From Noviherbaspirillum galbum (GTDB lineage Bacteria; Pseudomonadota; Gammaproteobacteria; Burkholderiales; Burkholderiaceae_D): a stretch of 64,000 bases of DNA. The stretch covers positions 124,001 to 188,000 of the forward strand of contig NZ_JAAIVB010000078.1 in NCBI RefSeq assembly GCF_010974945.1, read 5' to 3'. The position numbers and the translations under genes were made by a program. Position 1 is the first letter of the stretch. Each line of letters starts with the position of its first letter. The notes under the pieces were generated by a model. The model was not told where the DNA came from and searched no databases. It saw only the letters and a program-made list of their open reading frames with translations. Shown piece after piece: positions 28,727 to 36,415 of the stretch.

Positions 28727-30199
28727 TCAGGGATGAACCAGCGAGGCCAGGAACATGCTCATGTAGAGTGAGCGGTAACGCACCGGCACGCCCTGGCCCA
28801 GGTTGGGATAGAAGCGTTCGATGAAAGCCCGGTCATCGGGCGCGCTGCTGTAGGCGATGTCATACAGCCGGCGTCCCAGCAGGCCGATCATGGGCAGGTA
28901 ACGGGCCCAGGTGACATAGCCGCCGGTGGGAAAGGAATCCGTCATGCCATAGGGTGCGGTGCCGGCCGTGCAGCCGGGTGCGGCAACCACGCCGAACCAG
29001 CCATTGGCGCCGCTCCAGTAATTCGCGAACAGCGGCCGCAGCGTATCGCCGTTCCATGGGCCATTGAGCAGCATGGCGGCAAACGCCTGCGGCAGCGTTG
29101 GCAGCGGCAGGCGGGCCTCGCTCACCGCGAACACCGATTTCAGCGCCGCGCGGTTGCGCTCGAAGGCATCGACCGCCTGCACCAGCCGCCGCGCATGGCT
29201 CAGGTCCCAGCCGATGTCGGCGCGCTGGGGTATCGCAGCGGTGTCCACGCGCGGCACGCCGGCCGGACAGGACACCGGGCTGTCGGCGCCCTCGTAGGCG
29301 GCGTAGGCATTGGCCGCCATCCGCTTCCAGTATCCCCGGTCGAGGTCGGCGGAGTCCGTGTTCGCAAGCCGCAGCGCGGGACTGTTCAGGATGGACACGC
29401 GCGCGCTGAATGCCTGCAGCAGCGCATTCAGATGCTGCTTGAGCTTGCCATCGGCGGCGGTCGTGGCCCCGAGCCCCTGCTTCACTTGCCACTGGCGCAG
29501 GCCGGCCAGTTCCGCGTAGATGGTCAGCGGCCACAGGTCCTGGTCGGAAAAGAGCAGGAAGGAATCATCGGCGCGCACATCCTGAAGACCGGCCTTGCGC
29601 ACCTGCATCAGGCGATTGATTTCATAGTCGCCCGACCAGCGCAGCATGTGTTCGGTCACGATGGCAACGGTGTCGTTGATGAAGTCTTTCTCCTTGCCCG
29701 ACAGCGGTGCATCCGAAGTTGCGAGCGCATTTGCAACGAACGAGGCGAGTCCGAGGAACTGGAAGCTGACGAGCTTGACTTCGCGGCCAAGCAAGCCGTT
29801 GTCGGCGCAGATGGCGCCGCCGCGGCAGATCCATGCGCGGCCCGTTGCCGGCGCAGGCGCGGGCTCGAGCGAAGGATAGGTGGCGGCGACCAGGCCGGCC
29901 GCCTCGCGCAACCGGTCGATGCGCCCGCATTGCTGGGCCATCGACCACAGGCTCTGGCTATAAAGCTGCATGTCGTAGAGCGCATAGGTATCGCCCTGGC
30001 CGAGCAGGCGCTCCGGCAGCATTTCCTGCTCGAACGGCGCACGGACTTGCTGGTCCCACAACTGCCACGTGTCCGCTTCGACGCGGCCGCCACAGAGGAA
30101 ATCAGCGTCCGCGCTGCTTGCCTGCGCGCCGGCGGCCAGCGGAACCTGCAGCGCGAACAGCAGCGCGATGACAAACAAGGAATGCAGGCGGGTAATCAT
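28727..30199 (-). CDS. Exported protein of unknown function, polysaccharide-linked family
   Basis: The 490-residue protein has a signal peptide (MITRLHSLFVIALLFALQVP, cut near AGAQA). Its whole mature part is homologous to the C-terminal 480 residues of the lipoprotein at 46467-48395. Shared blocks include CG..VE..TW..WD, GD.YALYD, REVKLVSFQFLG, SFLLFSD.DLW.LTIYAE, GWDLSHARRLVQA, NYWSGANGWFG and DSFPTGGYVTWA. High helix content, conserved aromatic/Asp/Asn clusters and the location suggest a polysaccharide-binding or -cleaving protein, possibly lyase-like, but no catalytic family is recognised. Two conserved Cys near the start may pair. Confidence 0.8.
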   Translation of the reverse strand: MITRLHSLFVIALLFALQVPLAAGAQASSADADFLCGGRVEADTWQLWDQQVRAPFEQEMLPERLLGQGDTYALYDMQLYSQSLWSMAQQCGRIDRLREAAGLVAATYPSLEPAPAPATGRAWICRGGAICADNGLLGREVKLVSFQFLGLASFVANALATSDAPLSGKEKDFINDTVAIVTEHMLRWSGDYEINRLMQVRKAGLQDVRADDSFLLFSDQDLWPLTIYAELAGLRQWQVKQGLGATTAADGKLKQHLNALLQAFSARVSILNSPALRLANTDSADLDRGYWKRMAANAYAAYEGADSPVSCPAGVPRVDTAAIPQRADIGWDLSHARRLVQAVDAFERNRAALKSVFAVSEARLPLPTLPQAFAAMLLNGPWNGDTLRPLFANYWSGANGWFGVVAAPGCTAGTAPYGMTDSFPTGGYVTWARYLPMIGLLGRRLYDIAYSSAPDDRAFIERFYPNLGQGVPVRYRSLYMSMFLASLVHP

Positions 30200-30245
30200 G
30201 CGTGCGTCCGGTTCGGGGGTAAGGACATGGTGTCCGCTCACGTTG

Positions 30246-30265
30246 CTTGGCTTGGCTTGGCTTGG
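30246..30265. repeat. CTTGG pentanucleotide tandem repeat
   Basis: CTTGG occurs four times in a row, followed by a partial CTTGG-like GCAGG. It lies 47-66 bp upstream of the exported-protein start at 30199, on the leader side. Copy-number slippage would change promoter or leader spacing by 5 bp. Confidence 0.6.
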
Positions 30266-30281
30266 CAGGCGGGCAAGGATT

Positions 30282-30307
30282 GCCCTTCCCGCGCCTCGCG
30301 GAAGGGC
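30282..30307. other. Stable hairpin in the divergent region
   Basis: GCCCTTCC-C-GCG and CGCGGAAGGGC pair over 11 bp with one bulged C and a 3-nt loop. No U-tract follows on either strand. It may lie in the 5' leader of the minus-strand exported-protein gene or mark the boundary of an older unit. Confidence 0.4.
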
Positions 30308-30331
30308 TCGATCACGCCATGCGGTTGCAGT

Positions 30332-30370
30332 TTGACTAAGTCCAATAGCGGTGTGCTTGACCTAATTCAA
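30332..30370. promoter_or_regulatory. Two spaced TTGAC..TAA..CAA motifs upstream of the polysaccharide run
   Basis: TTGACTAAGTCCAA (30332-30345) and TTGACCTAATTCAA (30357-30370) are related 14-mers with starts 25 bp apart. The second is a TTGA-N6-TCAA inverted repeat. They lie between the divergent exported-protein gene and the 14-gene run, and overlap possible -35 elements. Candidate tandem operator. Confidence 0.4.
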
Positions 30371-30461
30371 ACTACAACGGATCGATGAGATGCCTGTCGC
30401 ATCGGCGGACAAATGCATCAGGCGATTCGATGGAGCGCGGCCGGAACGATCGAGGTTTTCG

Positions 30462-31136
30462 ATGGATCCAGGCCCACATGGCGGACATTCCCTTTCATTT
30501 CGGCCATCATTGGAAAAACTGGTAAAACTTGTTGCCTATCTCGGCAATGCAAGCGTGATGATTCCGCTGGCATGCGGCATCGCGGCCTGGCTTGCGTTAT
30601 CCGGGGCTGCCGGCCTGGCATGGCGCTGGATGCTGCGCTTTGCCGTCGCCTGCCTGCTGGTGGCCGCATCGAAGGCGGCCTACATGGGCTGGGGCGTTGC
30701 GCTGCCGGAGATCGATTACAACGCGCTGAGCGGCCATGCCATGCTGGCGGCGGCCGTCTTTCCCGTGCTGTCGCGCACGATGCTGGGCAGGATGATTGCG
30801 CATCCGGCCGGCGCCGCAGCCTTGCCCGGCCTCGGGCTCAGCGTGGCGATGCTGGCCTTCCTGGTGCATTTCGGCTTCCATACCTTGTCGGAAGCGTTGG
30901 GCGGATGGCTGCTGGGTTGCATCGCCAGTCTCCAGGTCATCCGGCGCCTGCCGCCTGCACCGCACGCATCATCCGACCCATCTATTCCGGTTGCCTCGCT
31001 GCGCTGGATCGCCGCGGCATGCACCGTGATCTTCCTGGCATCCGGCTGGCTCGCGCACGGCCATGGCAAGACCTGGATAGAAAAAGCCGCGCTGCATCTT
31101 TCAGGCAGGACGTCGCCGATCGCCTGGAAACGCTGA
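30462..31136 (+). CDS. PAP2-like membrane phosphatase
   Basis: The 224-residue protein has about five or six membrane helices. SGHAMLAAAVFPVLSR resembles the SGH motif and FGFHTLSEALGGWLLG the third (HxxxD) motif of PAP2 phosphatases, with Glu in place of Asp and no clear Arg before the His. It may therefore be a divergent lipid-phosphate phosphatase, for example recycling undecaprenyl pyrophosphate, or an inactive relative. ATG 30462 has GAGG 8 bp upstream; an ATG at 30390 in frame is possible. It is the first gene of the 14-gene run. Confidence 0.65.
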   Translation: MDPGPHGGHSLSFRPSLEKLVKLVAYLGNASVMIPLACGIAAWLALSGAAGLAWRWMLRFAVACLLVAASKAAYMGWGVALPEIDYNALSGHAMLAAAVFPVLSRTMLGRMIAHPAGAAALPGLGLSVAMLAFLVHFGFHTLSEALGGWLLGCIASLQVIRRLPPAPHASSDPSIPVASLRWIAAACTVIFLASGWLAHGHGKTWIEKAALHLSGRTSPIAWKR

Positions 31137-31264
31137 GTTCACCGCGTGTCATCGAGAAATGCGCTGGATGCGTCGCGCATGCCGGGTTTTCCATCGAAAA
31201 CCTGTATTTATCATTTTGCCTGCGGACGATAGATTAAGCATTTGCTCCGTCGGAATTCCTCGCC

Positions 31265-32584
31265 ATGGCTGCCACTCTCATCCGGACCTATCCGCGCGCC
31301 GCTGCGAAACCACGCGGGAGGGCACCCAGCCGGGCCGGCGCGATGCTCGTGCATGCCGGATATCTCCTGCTGTTCCCGGGCTTCTTCTTCTACCACGCGG
31401 CGATCGGAACCGGAAAGCTCGGCCCCGTGCTTGCCGGCTTTTTCTCGCCCGTGGCCTTGATGCTGCTGCCGCTGCTGCTGTTCTACTACTGCATGGAAGC
31501 CGTACGCAATCCGCGCTTCCTCGGTGGAACCGACGTGGCCTTCCTGTTGTTCCAGCTCTACTATTTCTTCATGGTGGCTTTCCAGTGGGCCACCAGCGAT
31601 GCGCCGCATCCAAACGAGGAGCACGCCGTCGCGCTGCTCCAGTTCGTGCCGGTCTACATCATCTTCCGCATGGCCGATTTCCATTCCCGCGGCGTGCTCC
31701 TGGCCTCCGTAGCCGCGCTGGGCGGCATGGCAGCAATGATCTTCGATCTGTCGTCCAACGGTTTTTTCGATCTTTCCGAACGGATCACCGGGCACGACTC
31801 CGCGACCATCATTACCTACCAGGGATTCGCGCGGTCCTTCCTCATGACCTACCTCGTCGCGGTGCCATTCATCAAGTCATTGCCATTGCGCCTCGTCCTG
31901 CATGGAGTGTCGCTTGCAGCGCTGTATTTCAATGGTGCGCGCAGCGAACTCGTGGGCGCGCTGCTGGCCGTCGCGCTGGTCGAGACCGTGCTGGCCAGGC
32001 GGCGCTTGTGGGTGGCGGGCGGCATCGCGTCGTTGGCCATGCTCGCCTTCGGTCCGCATGTGTCCTACCTGGCGAAGATGCTGCCCGGGAATCGCATCCT
32101 GGAACTGCTCGATCTGTCGACGTCCTCTTCCTGGGGTTCGCGCAACGAAATGTTCGAGGTTGCCTTGCGAACCGTCGGCGAACATCCGCTGCTGGGAGAC
32201 TATGGCAGCTACATCAACGTCGGCGGCGTGGGATCGTATGCCCATAACCTCATCTCTGCCTGGGTGGACCTGGGACTGTTCGGCTTTCTATTCATCCTTG
32301 CGCTGATGCTGGTGCCGCTGGGCATGCTGGCGGCGGACATGGCCCGGCGCCGGCATGCCGGCCTGCTAGGCGAATGCCTCAACGCATTCTGCCTGCTCGG
32401 CGTCACCCTGTTTCTCCTGGCCACGGTCAAGGACTTCACCTACCTCGGCGTGCCGGCCGCCATCGGGGTCTTCGGACGCTATCGCGAGCTGGTGCTGGGC
32501 GGGTCTGCGTCGCCAAGGCGAACGGTGAATCGCATGCGGCAGGGAAAAACCAGCATCGAAAAACTGGATGGAAGCGCTGCATAG
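31265..32584 (+). CDS. O-antigen polymerase/ligase-like membrane protein (Wzy-type)
   Basis: The 439-residue protein has about ten membrane helices and a large loop around residues 270-330. The pattern RSELVGALLAVALVE, EVALRTVGEHPLLGDYGSY and AHNLISAWVDLGLFGFL is typical of Wzy polymerases and WaaL-type ligases. In a Wzx/Wzy locus with its own flippase, polymerase is the better choice. It would polymerise lipid-linked repeat units in the periplasm. ATG 31265 lacks a strong ribosome binding site. A polar basic tail follows the last helix. Confidence 0.8.
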   Translation: MAATLIRTYPRAAAKPRGRAPSRAGAMLVHAGYLLLFPGFFFYHAAIGTGKLGPVLAGFFSPVALMLLPLLLFYYCMEAVRNPRFLGGTDVAFLLFQLYYFFMVAFQWATSDAPHPNEEHAVALLQFVPVYIIFRMADFHSRGVLLASVAALGGMAAMIFDLSSNGFFDLSERITGHDSATIITYQGFARSFLMTYLVAVPFIKSLPLRLVLHGVSLAALYFNGARSELVGALLAVALVETVLARRRLWVAGGIASLAMLAFGPHVSYLAKMLPGNRILELLDLSTSSSWGSRNEMFEVALRTVGEHPLLGDYGSYINVGGVGSYAHNLISAWVDLGLFGFLFILALMLVPLGMLAADMARRRHAGLLGECLNAFCLLGVTLFLLATVKDFTYLGVPAAIGVFGRYRELVLGGSASPRRTVNRMRQGKTSIEKLDGSAA

Positions 32585-32646
32585 ACTGGTCCGGGAATCT
32601 AAATTTGGTACTTATCCGCGGCGGTACCGGTTTCTATACTTGGTTC

Positions 32647-33822
32647 ATGATTAACATCCACCTCTATCCCTCGCCTTTCCTGAACGAGAGCCGCATCCTG
32701 CGCGAGGCGCGCCTGCTGGAGAAGCTGGGACTGTTCGAGCGCATCGACCTGGTAGGGACGGGGCGCAGCGACCTGGCCGTGACGGAAGCGGTGAGCGACC
32801 GCATCCACATCCGCCGGATCGGCCTGCGCGATGAATCGCTTTCCTTCCTGGAGAAGACGCAGGCGACGATGACGTGGAGCGCGGCGGTGTTCCGCAGTTA
32901 TCGCGGCGAGCGGATCGGCTGCGTCAATTGCCACAGCATCGCGACCTTGCCGCTCGGCGTGCGCTTCAAGCGCACGACCGGCGCCCGCCTGGTCTACGAC
33001 GCGCATGAACTCGAAACCGAAACGAATGGATTGCACGGCTTGCGCAAGCGGTTGACCAAGTTGACCGAGCGCGCGCTGATCGGCCAGGCGGACCACTGCA
33101 TCTTCGTCGGCGATGCCATCGATAACTGGTATCGCGAAGCATACGGCATCACGAATACGACGGTTCTCTACAACTGCCCCCCTTACCGCGAATTGCAGCC
33201 GAGCGACGTGTTCAGGGAACGCTTCGGCATTCCGGCCGACATGCCCATCTTCCTCTACCAGGGATTGATCGGCGAGGGCCGCGGCCTGCGCCTGCTGGTG
33301 GAGGCGTTCGCCGGGCTGCGCGGGCGCGCGGCGCTGGTCATCCTCGGCTATGGCCCCTTGTCCGGCTGGGTTCGGGAGCAGGCCGATGCCTGCGACAACG
33401 TCTTCCATCATCCAGCGGTGCCGCCCGGCGAACTCCTGTCCTACACTGCGGCGGCCGACGTCGGCCTGTCGGTGATCGAACCGACATCCTTGAGCTATGA
33501 GTACTGCATGCCCAACAAGCTGTTCGAATACATCATGGCGGGCAAGCCTCTCATCGTGTCGCCGACCACGGAACAGCGGTCCTTCCTGCGTCGCTTCCGC
33601 GTCGGGGAAGTGGCCAGCGAACTGACGGCGGACGCCTTGCGGTCGGCGGTCATGACGCTGCTTTCCCGGCCTCCCGGACACTACCAGGCCGAGCTTGCCC
33701 GCGCGCGCCAGCTGTTCAACTGGGACCGGCAGGAAAAGGCCCTGGAGTCCGTTTACCGGCAATGGCTGGGATTCGATGCGCCGGTTCGCAGCCTGGCGCC
33801 CATGGAAGGGGAAGCGACTTGA
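32647..33822 (+). CDS. Glycosyltransferase family 4
   Basis: The 391-residue GT-B protein starts MINIHLYPSPFLNESRILRE. It has an acceptor-side domain to about residue 185 (VYDAHELETETNG) and a donor side with FLYQGLIGEGRGLRLLVEAF and the YEYCMPNKLFEYIMAGKPLIV block, where the Glu of the EX7E-type motif lies. It likely adds one sugar to the lipid-linked repeat unit. ATG 32647 is used because upstream in-frame sequence is non-coding. A CTATACTT box about 15 bp upstream may mark an internal promoter. The stop overlaps the TTG start of hisH. Confidence 0.88.
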   Translation: MINIHLYPSPFLNESRILREARLLEKLGLFERIDLVGTGRSDLAVTEAVSDRIHIRRIGLRDESLSFLEKTQATMTWSAAVFRSYRGERIGCVNCHSIATLPLGVRFKRTTGARLVYDAHELETETNGLHGLRKRLTKLTERALIGQADHCIFVGDAIDNWYREAYGITNTTVLYNCPPYRELQPSDVFRERFGIPADMPIFLYQGLIGEGRGLRLLVEAFAGLRGRAALVILGYGPLSGWVREQADACDNVFHHPAVPPGELLSYTAAADVGLSVIEPTSLSYEYCMPNKLFEYIMAGKPLIVSPTTEQRSFLRRFRVGEVASELTADALRSAVMTLLSRPPGHYQAELARARQLFNWDRQEKALESVYRQWLGFDAPVRSLAPMEGEAT

Positions 33823-34451
33823 TTGCAATCGTCGATTATGGTGTGGCCAATCGCGGATCGATGCTGAACATGTTGCACCGGGTCGGCGCGAAACCCGTCC
33901 TGGCCTCCACGCCCGAAGCCATCATGAAAGCCGACAAGATCATCCTTCCCGGCGTCGGCGCCTTCGACCACGGCATGCAGGCGCTGGAGGACAGGGGACT
34001 GGTGCAGGCGCTGCGCGAACGGGTGCTGAACGACGGCGTGCCGCTGCTCGGCGTGTGCCTCGGCATGCAGATGCTGGGGCGGGGCAGCGAGGAAGGCAAT
34101 CGCGCCGGCCTCGGCATGATCGACGCCTACTGCCGTCGCTTCCGTTTCGCCGAAGGCGAAAAGCTGAAGGTGCCGCACATGGGCTGGAGCAGGCTCGCCG
34201 TCAATGGAAACGACGCATGGCTCCTGCATGAACTCGACGAGCGGGCGCGCTTCTACTTCGTCCACTCATATCACCTCGTCTGCGAAGACGACGCCGATGT
34301 CGTGGCCCGGGCCAATTACGGACGTGACTTCGTGGCCCTGGTCCAGCGCGGCAACGTGATGGGAGCGCAGTTCCATCCCGAGAAAAGCCACCGCTTCGGC
34401 ATGGCGCTGCTGCGCAACTTCGTGGAGATGCGATGCTGCACGCCCGCGTGA
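33819..34451 (+). CDS. hisH: HisH-type glutamine amidotransferase subunit
   Basis: The 210-residue class I amidotransferase releases ammonia from glutamine. Its triad is intact: Cys80 (GVCLGMQM), His186 and Glu188 (QFHPEKS). It is paired with a HisF-like protein as in imidazole glycerol phosphate synthase, but lies in a polysaccharide run beside wbpG, not in a his operon. This matches hisH2 of Pseudomonas aeruginosa O-antigen loci. TTG at 33819 is taken as the start, with AAGGGG 8 bp upstream and TTGA overlap with the previous stop; the upstream frame is not HisH. Confidence 0.9.
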   Translation: MIAIVDYGVANRGSMLNMLHRVGAKPVLASTPEAIMKADKIILPGVGAFDHGMQALEDRGLVQALRERVLNDGVPLLGVCLGMQMLGRGSEEGNRAGLGMIDAYCRRFRFAEGEKLKVPHMGWSRLAVNGNDAWLLHELDERARFYFVHSYHLVCEDDADVVARANYGRDFVALVQRGNVMGAQFHPEKSHRFGMALLRNFVEMRCCTPA

Positions 34452-35191
34452 TCCCCTGCCTGCTCCTGCGCAACGGCGGCCTGGTGAAGACGGTGCGCTT
34501 CGACGAGCCGCGCTACGTCGGCGATCCCATCAATGCCGTGCGCATCTTCAACGAGAAGGAAGTCGACGAGCTGGTCTTCCTCGACATCAGCGCCCGCGCG
34601 GCCGAGACCGGCCCGAATTTCGAGCTGCTGGCCGACATCGCAAGCGAAGCCTTCATGCCGTTCGGCTATGGCGGCGGCGTGCGAACCATCGACCAGGTGA
34701 AGCGGCTCTACGCGCTGGGCGTCGAAAAGGTCATCATAAACAGCGCTGCGGTCGAGCAGCCCGGCCTGGTGACGGAAGCCGCCTCGCTTGCCGGAATCTC
34801 GGGGGTCGTGGTCTCGATCGACGTGCGCCGCAACTGGCGCGGCCGCTATTCGGTGCATACCCGGTCCGGCCGGCACGACGCCAAGCTCGACCCGGTCGAG
34901 CATGCGCAAGAGATGGAGAAGCGCGGCGCCGGGGAGATCCTGCTCAACGCCATCGACCGCGACGGCATGATGGAGGGATACGACCTCGAACTCGTTCGCC
35001 GCGTCGCGCAGGCGGTGTCGATTCCCGTGGTCGCCGCCGGCGGCGCGGGAAGCTGCTCGCACCTGCGGCAGGCGGTCGACGCCGGGGCATCGGCCGCGGC
35101 CGCCGGCAGCATGTTCGTGTTCCATGGCAAGCATCGCGCCGTCCTCATCACCTATCCCGATTATTACCAGCTGGAGGCGATCTTCAAATGA
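34433..35191 (+). CDS. hisF: HisF-like TIM-barrel subunit
   Basis: The 252-residue barrel starts MLHARVIPCLLLRNGGLVKT. In true HisF the segment is IPCLDV with catalytic Asp11; here position 11 is Leu, while Asp130 is present. This argues against histidine synthesis and for an ammonia-channelling role in sugar modification. It overlaps hisH by 19 bp and wbpG by 4 bp (ATGA), so the three are coupled. The barrel should take ammonia from HisH and pass it to WbpG or to an activated acetamido sugar. Phosphate-binding loops (GGVRT, AAGGAG) remain. Confidence 0.9.
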   Translation: MLHARVIPCLLLRNGGLVKTVRFDEPRYVGDPINAVRIFNEKEVDELVFLDISARAAETGPNFELLADIASEAFMPFGYGGGVRTIDQVKRLYALGVEKVIINSAAVEQPGLVTEAASLAGISGVVVSIDVRRNWRGRYSVHTRSGRHDAKLDPVEHAQEMEKRGAGEILLNAIDRDGMMEGYDLELVRRVAQAVSIPVVAAGGAGSCSHLRQAVDAGASAAAAGSMFVFHGKHRAVLITYPDYYQLEAIFK

Positions 35192-36339
35192 CGGCGATTG
35201 CAATGAACGAGTTTCCCGCTTACCAGGCTTGCGTGCGCTGCATCATGGACAACGTGGTCGACGACGCCATCCGCTTCGACGACAGCGGCGTCTGCCATCA
35301 TTGCCGCCGCTACGATGAACTCGTGAGTTCACGCGTGCTGCACGGCGAACGCGGACGGGAAGCGATGAAGGCGCTCGCCGCGAAGATCAAGGCGGCGGGA
35401 CGCCATGCGGACTACGACTGCATCATCGGCGTCAGCGGCGGGGTGGACAGCACCTACGTCGCCTACGTGGTAAAGCAGTACGGGCTGCGGCCGCTCGCCG
35501 TTCATTTCGACAACGGCTGGGATTCCGAACTCGCGGTCAGCAACATCGAACGCGTGCTGCGCAACCTCGACATCGAGCTCTATACCTATGTCGTCGACTG
35601 GGAAGAATTCCGCGACCTGCAGATTTCGTTCCTGAAGGCCTCGACGCCCGACGGCGAGATTCCCACCGACCATGCGATCAATGCCCTGCTGTGGCGCGAA
35701 GCCGACCGGCGCGGCGTGAAGTACATCATCTCGGGCATGAATTTCGCGACGGAATCGATGAGCGTTCCGGCGTGGTCCTACGGCCATTCCGACTGGCGCT
35801 ACATCAACGACGTGCACCGCCGCTTCGGCGCGGTGAGCCTGCGTACCTATCCGCGCTTCAACCTGCCGTATCTCTTCTACGTCAACATCGTGCGCGGCAT
35901 CCGCATCGTGTCCATCCTGAACTACCTCGATTACGACAAGGAAGAAGCCAAGGCCGTGCTGCGCGACGATCTCGGCTGGAAGGACTATGGCGGCAAGCAT
36001 CATGAATCCATCTATACCCGTTTTTACCAGGGCTACGTGCTGCCGCGCAAATTTGGAATCGACAAGCGCTACGGCCATTATTCCGACCTGATCAATTCCG
36101 GCCAGATCAAGCGGGAGCAGGCCCTGGAAGAATTGCGCAAGCCGCCCTACGCGGAGGACCTCCAGGAACAGGACCTGCGCTACGTGCTGAAGAAGCTCGG
36201 GCTCACCGGAGAGCAGTTCGACGCGATGATGCGCGCGGCGCCGAAGTCCTTCAGCGATTACCGCAACCAGTTCGCCGAGGTGAGCTTCCTGCGCAAGTCC
36301 GTCAACCAGCTAAGGAAACACCACCTGTACCCGCGCTGA
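35188..36339 (+). CDS. wbpG: N-acetyl sugar amidotransferase, copy 1
   Basis: The 383-residue protein is a PP-loop ATP-pyrophosphatase of the WbpG family. CxxC pairs Cys15/Cys18 and Cys36/Cys39 likely bind zinc. The PP-loop SGGVDS is at 83-88. WbpG with HisH and HisF is implicated in turning an acetamido group into an acetamidino group on uronic acids in Pseudomonas aeruginosa O-antigen. Its ATG overlaps the hisF stop, so ammonia supply and use are encoded together. A paralogue lies at 45028-46173. Confidence 0.92.
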   Translation: MTAIAMNEFPAYQACVRCIMDNVVDDAIRFDDSGVCHHCRRYDELVSSRVLHGERGREAMKALAAKIKAAGRHADYDCIIGVSGGVDSTYVAYVVKQYGLRPLAVHFDNGWDSELAVSNIERVLRNLDIELYTYVVDWEEFRDLQISFLKASTPDGEIPTDHAINALLWREADRRGVKYIISGMNFATESMSVPAWSYGHSDWRYINDVHRRFGAVSLRTYPRFNLPYLFYVNIVRGIRIVSILNYLDYDKEEAKAVLRDDLGWKDYGGKHHESIYTRFYQGYVLPRKFGIDKRYGHYSDLINSGQIKREQALEELRKPPYAEDLQEQDLRYVLKKLGLTGEQFDAMMRAAPKSFSDYRNQFAEVSFLRKSVNQLRKHHLYPR

Positions 36340-36415
36340 AGCCGGCGCGGTTCGCCGTCCGGACCGAGCCTTGCCGCAGGCGCCCTGCCATTCCAGTCTT
36401 GCGAGAGAACCCGCG

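Noticed and set aside
33819-35191. hisH and hisF taken as part of a histidine operon
   Set aside because: No other his gene is near, HisF lacks Asp11, and wbpG is coupled to them, which fits sugar modification.
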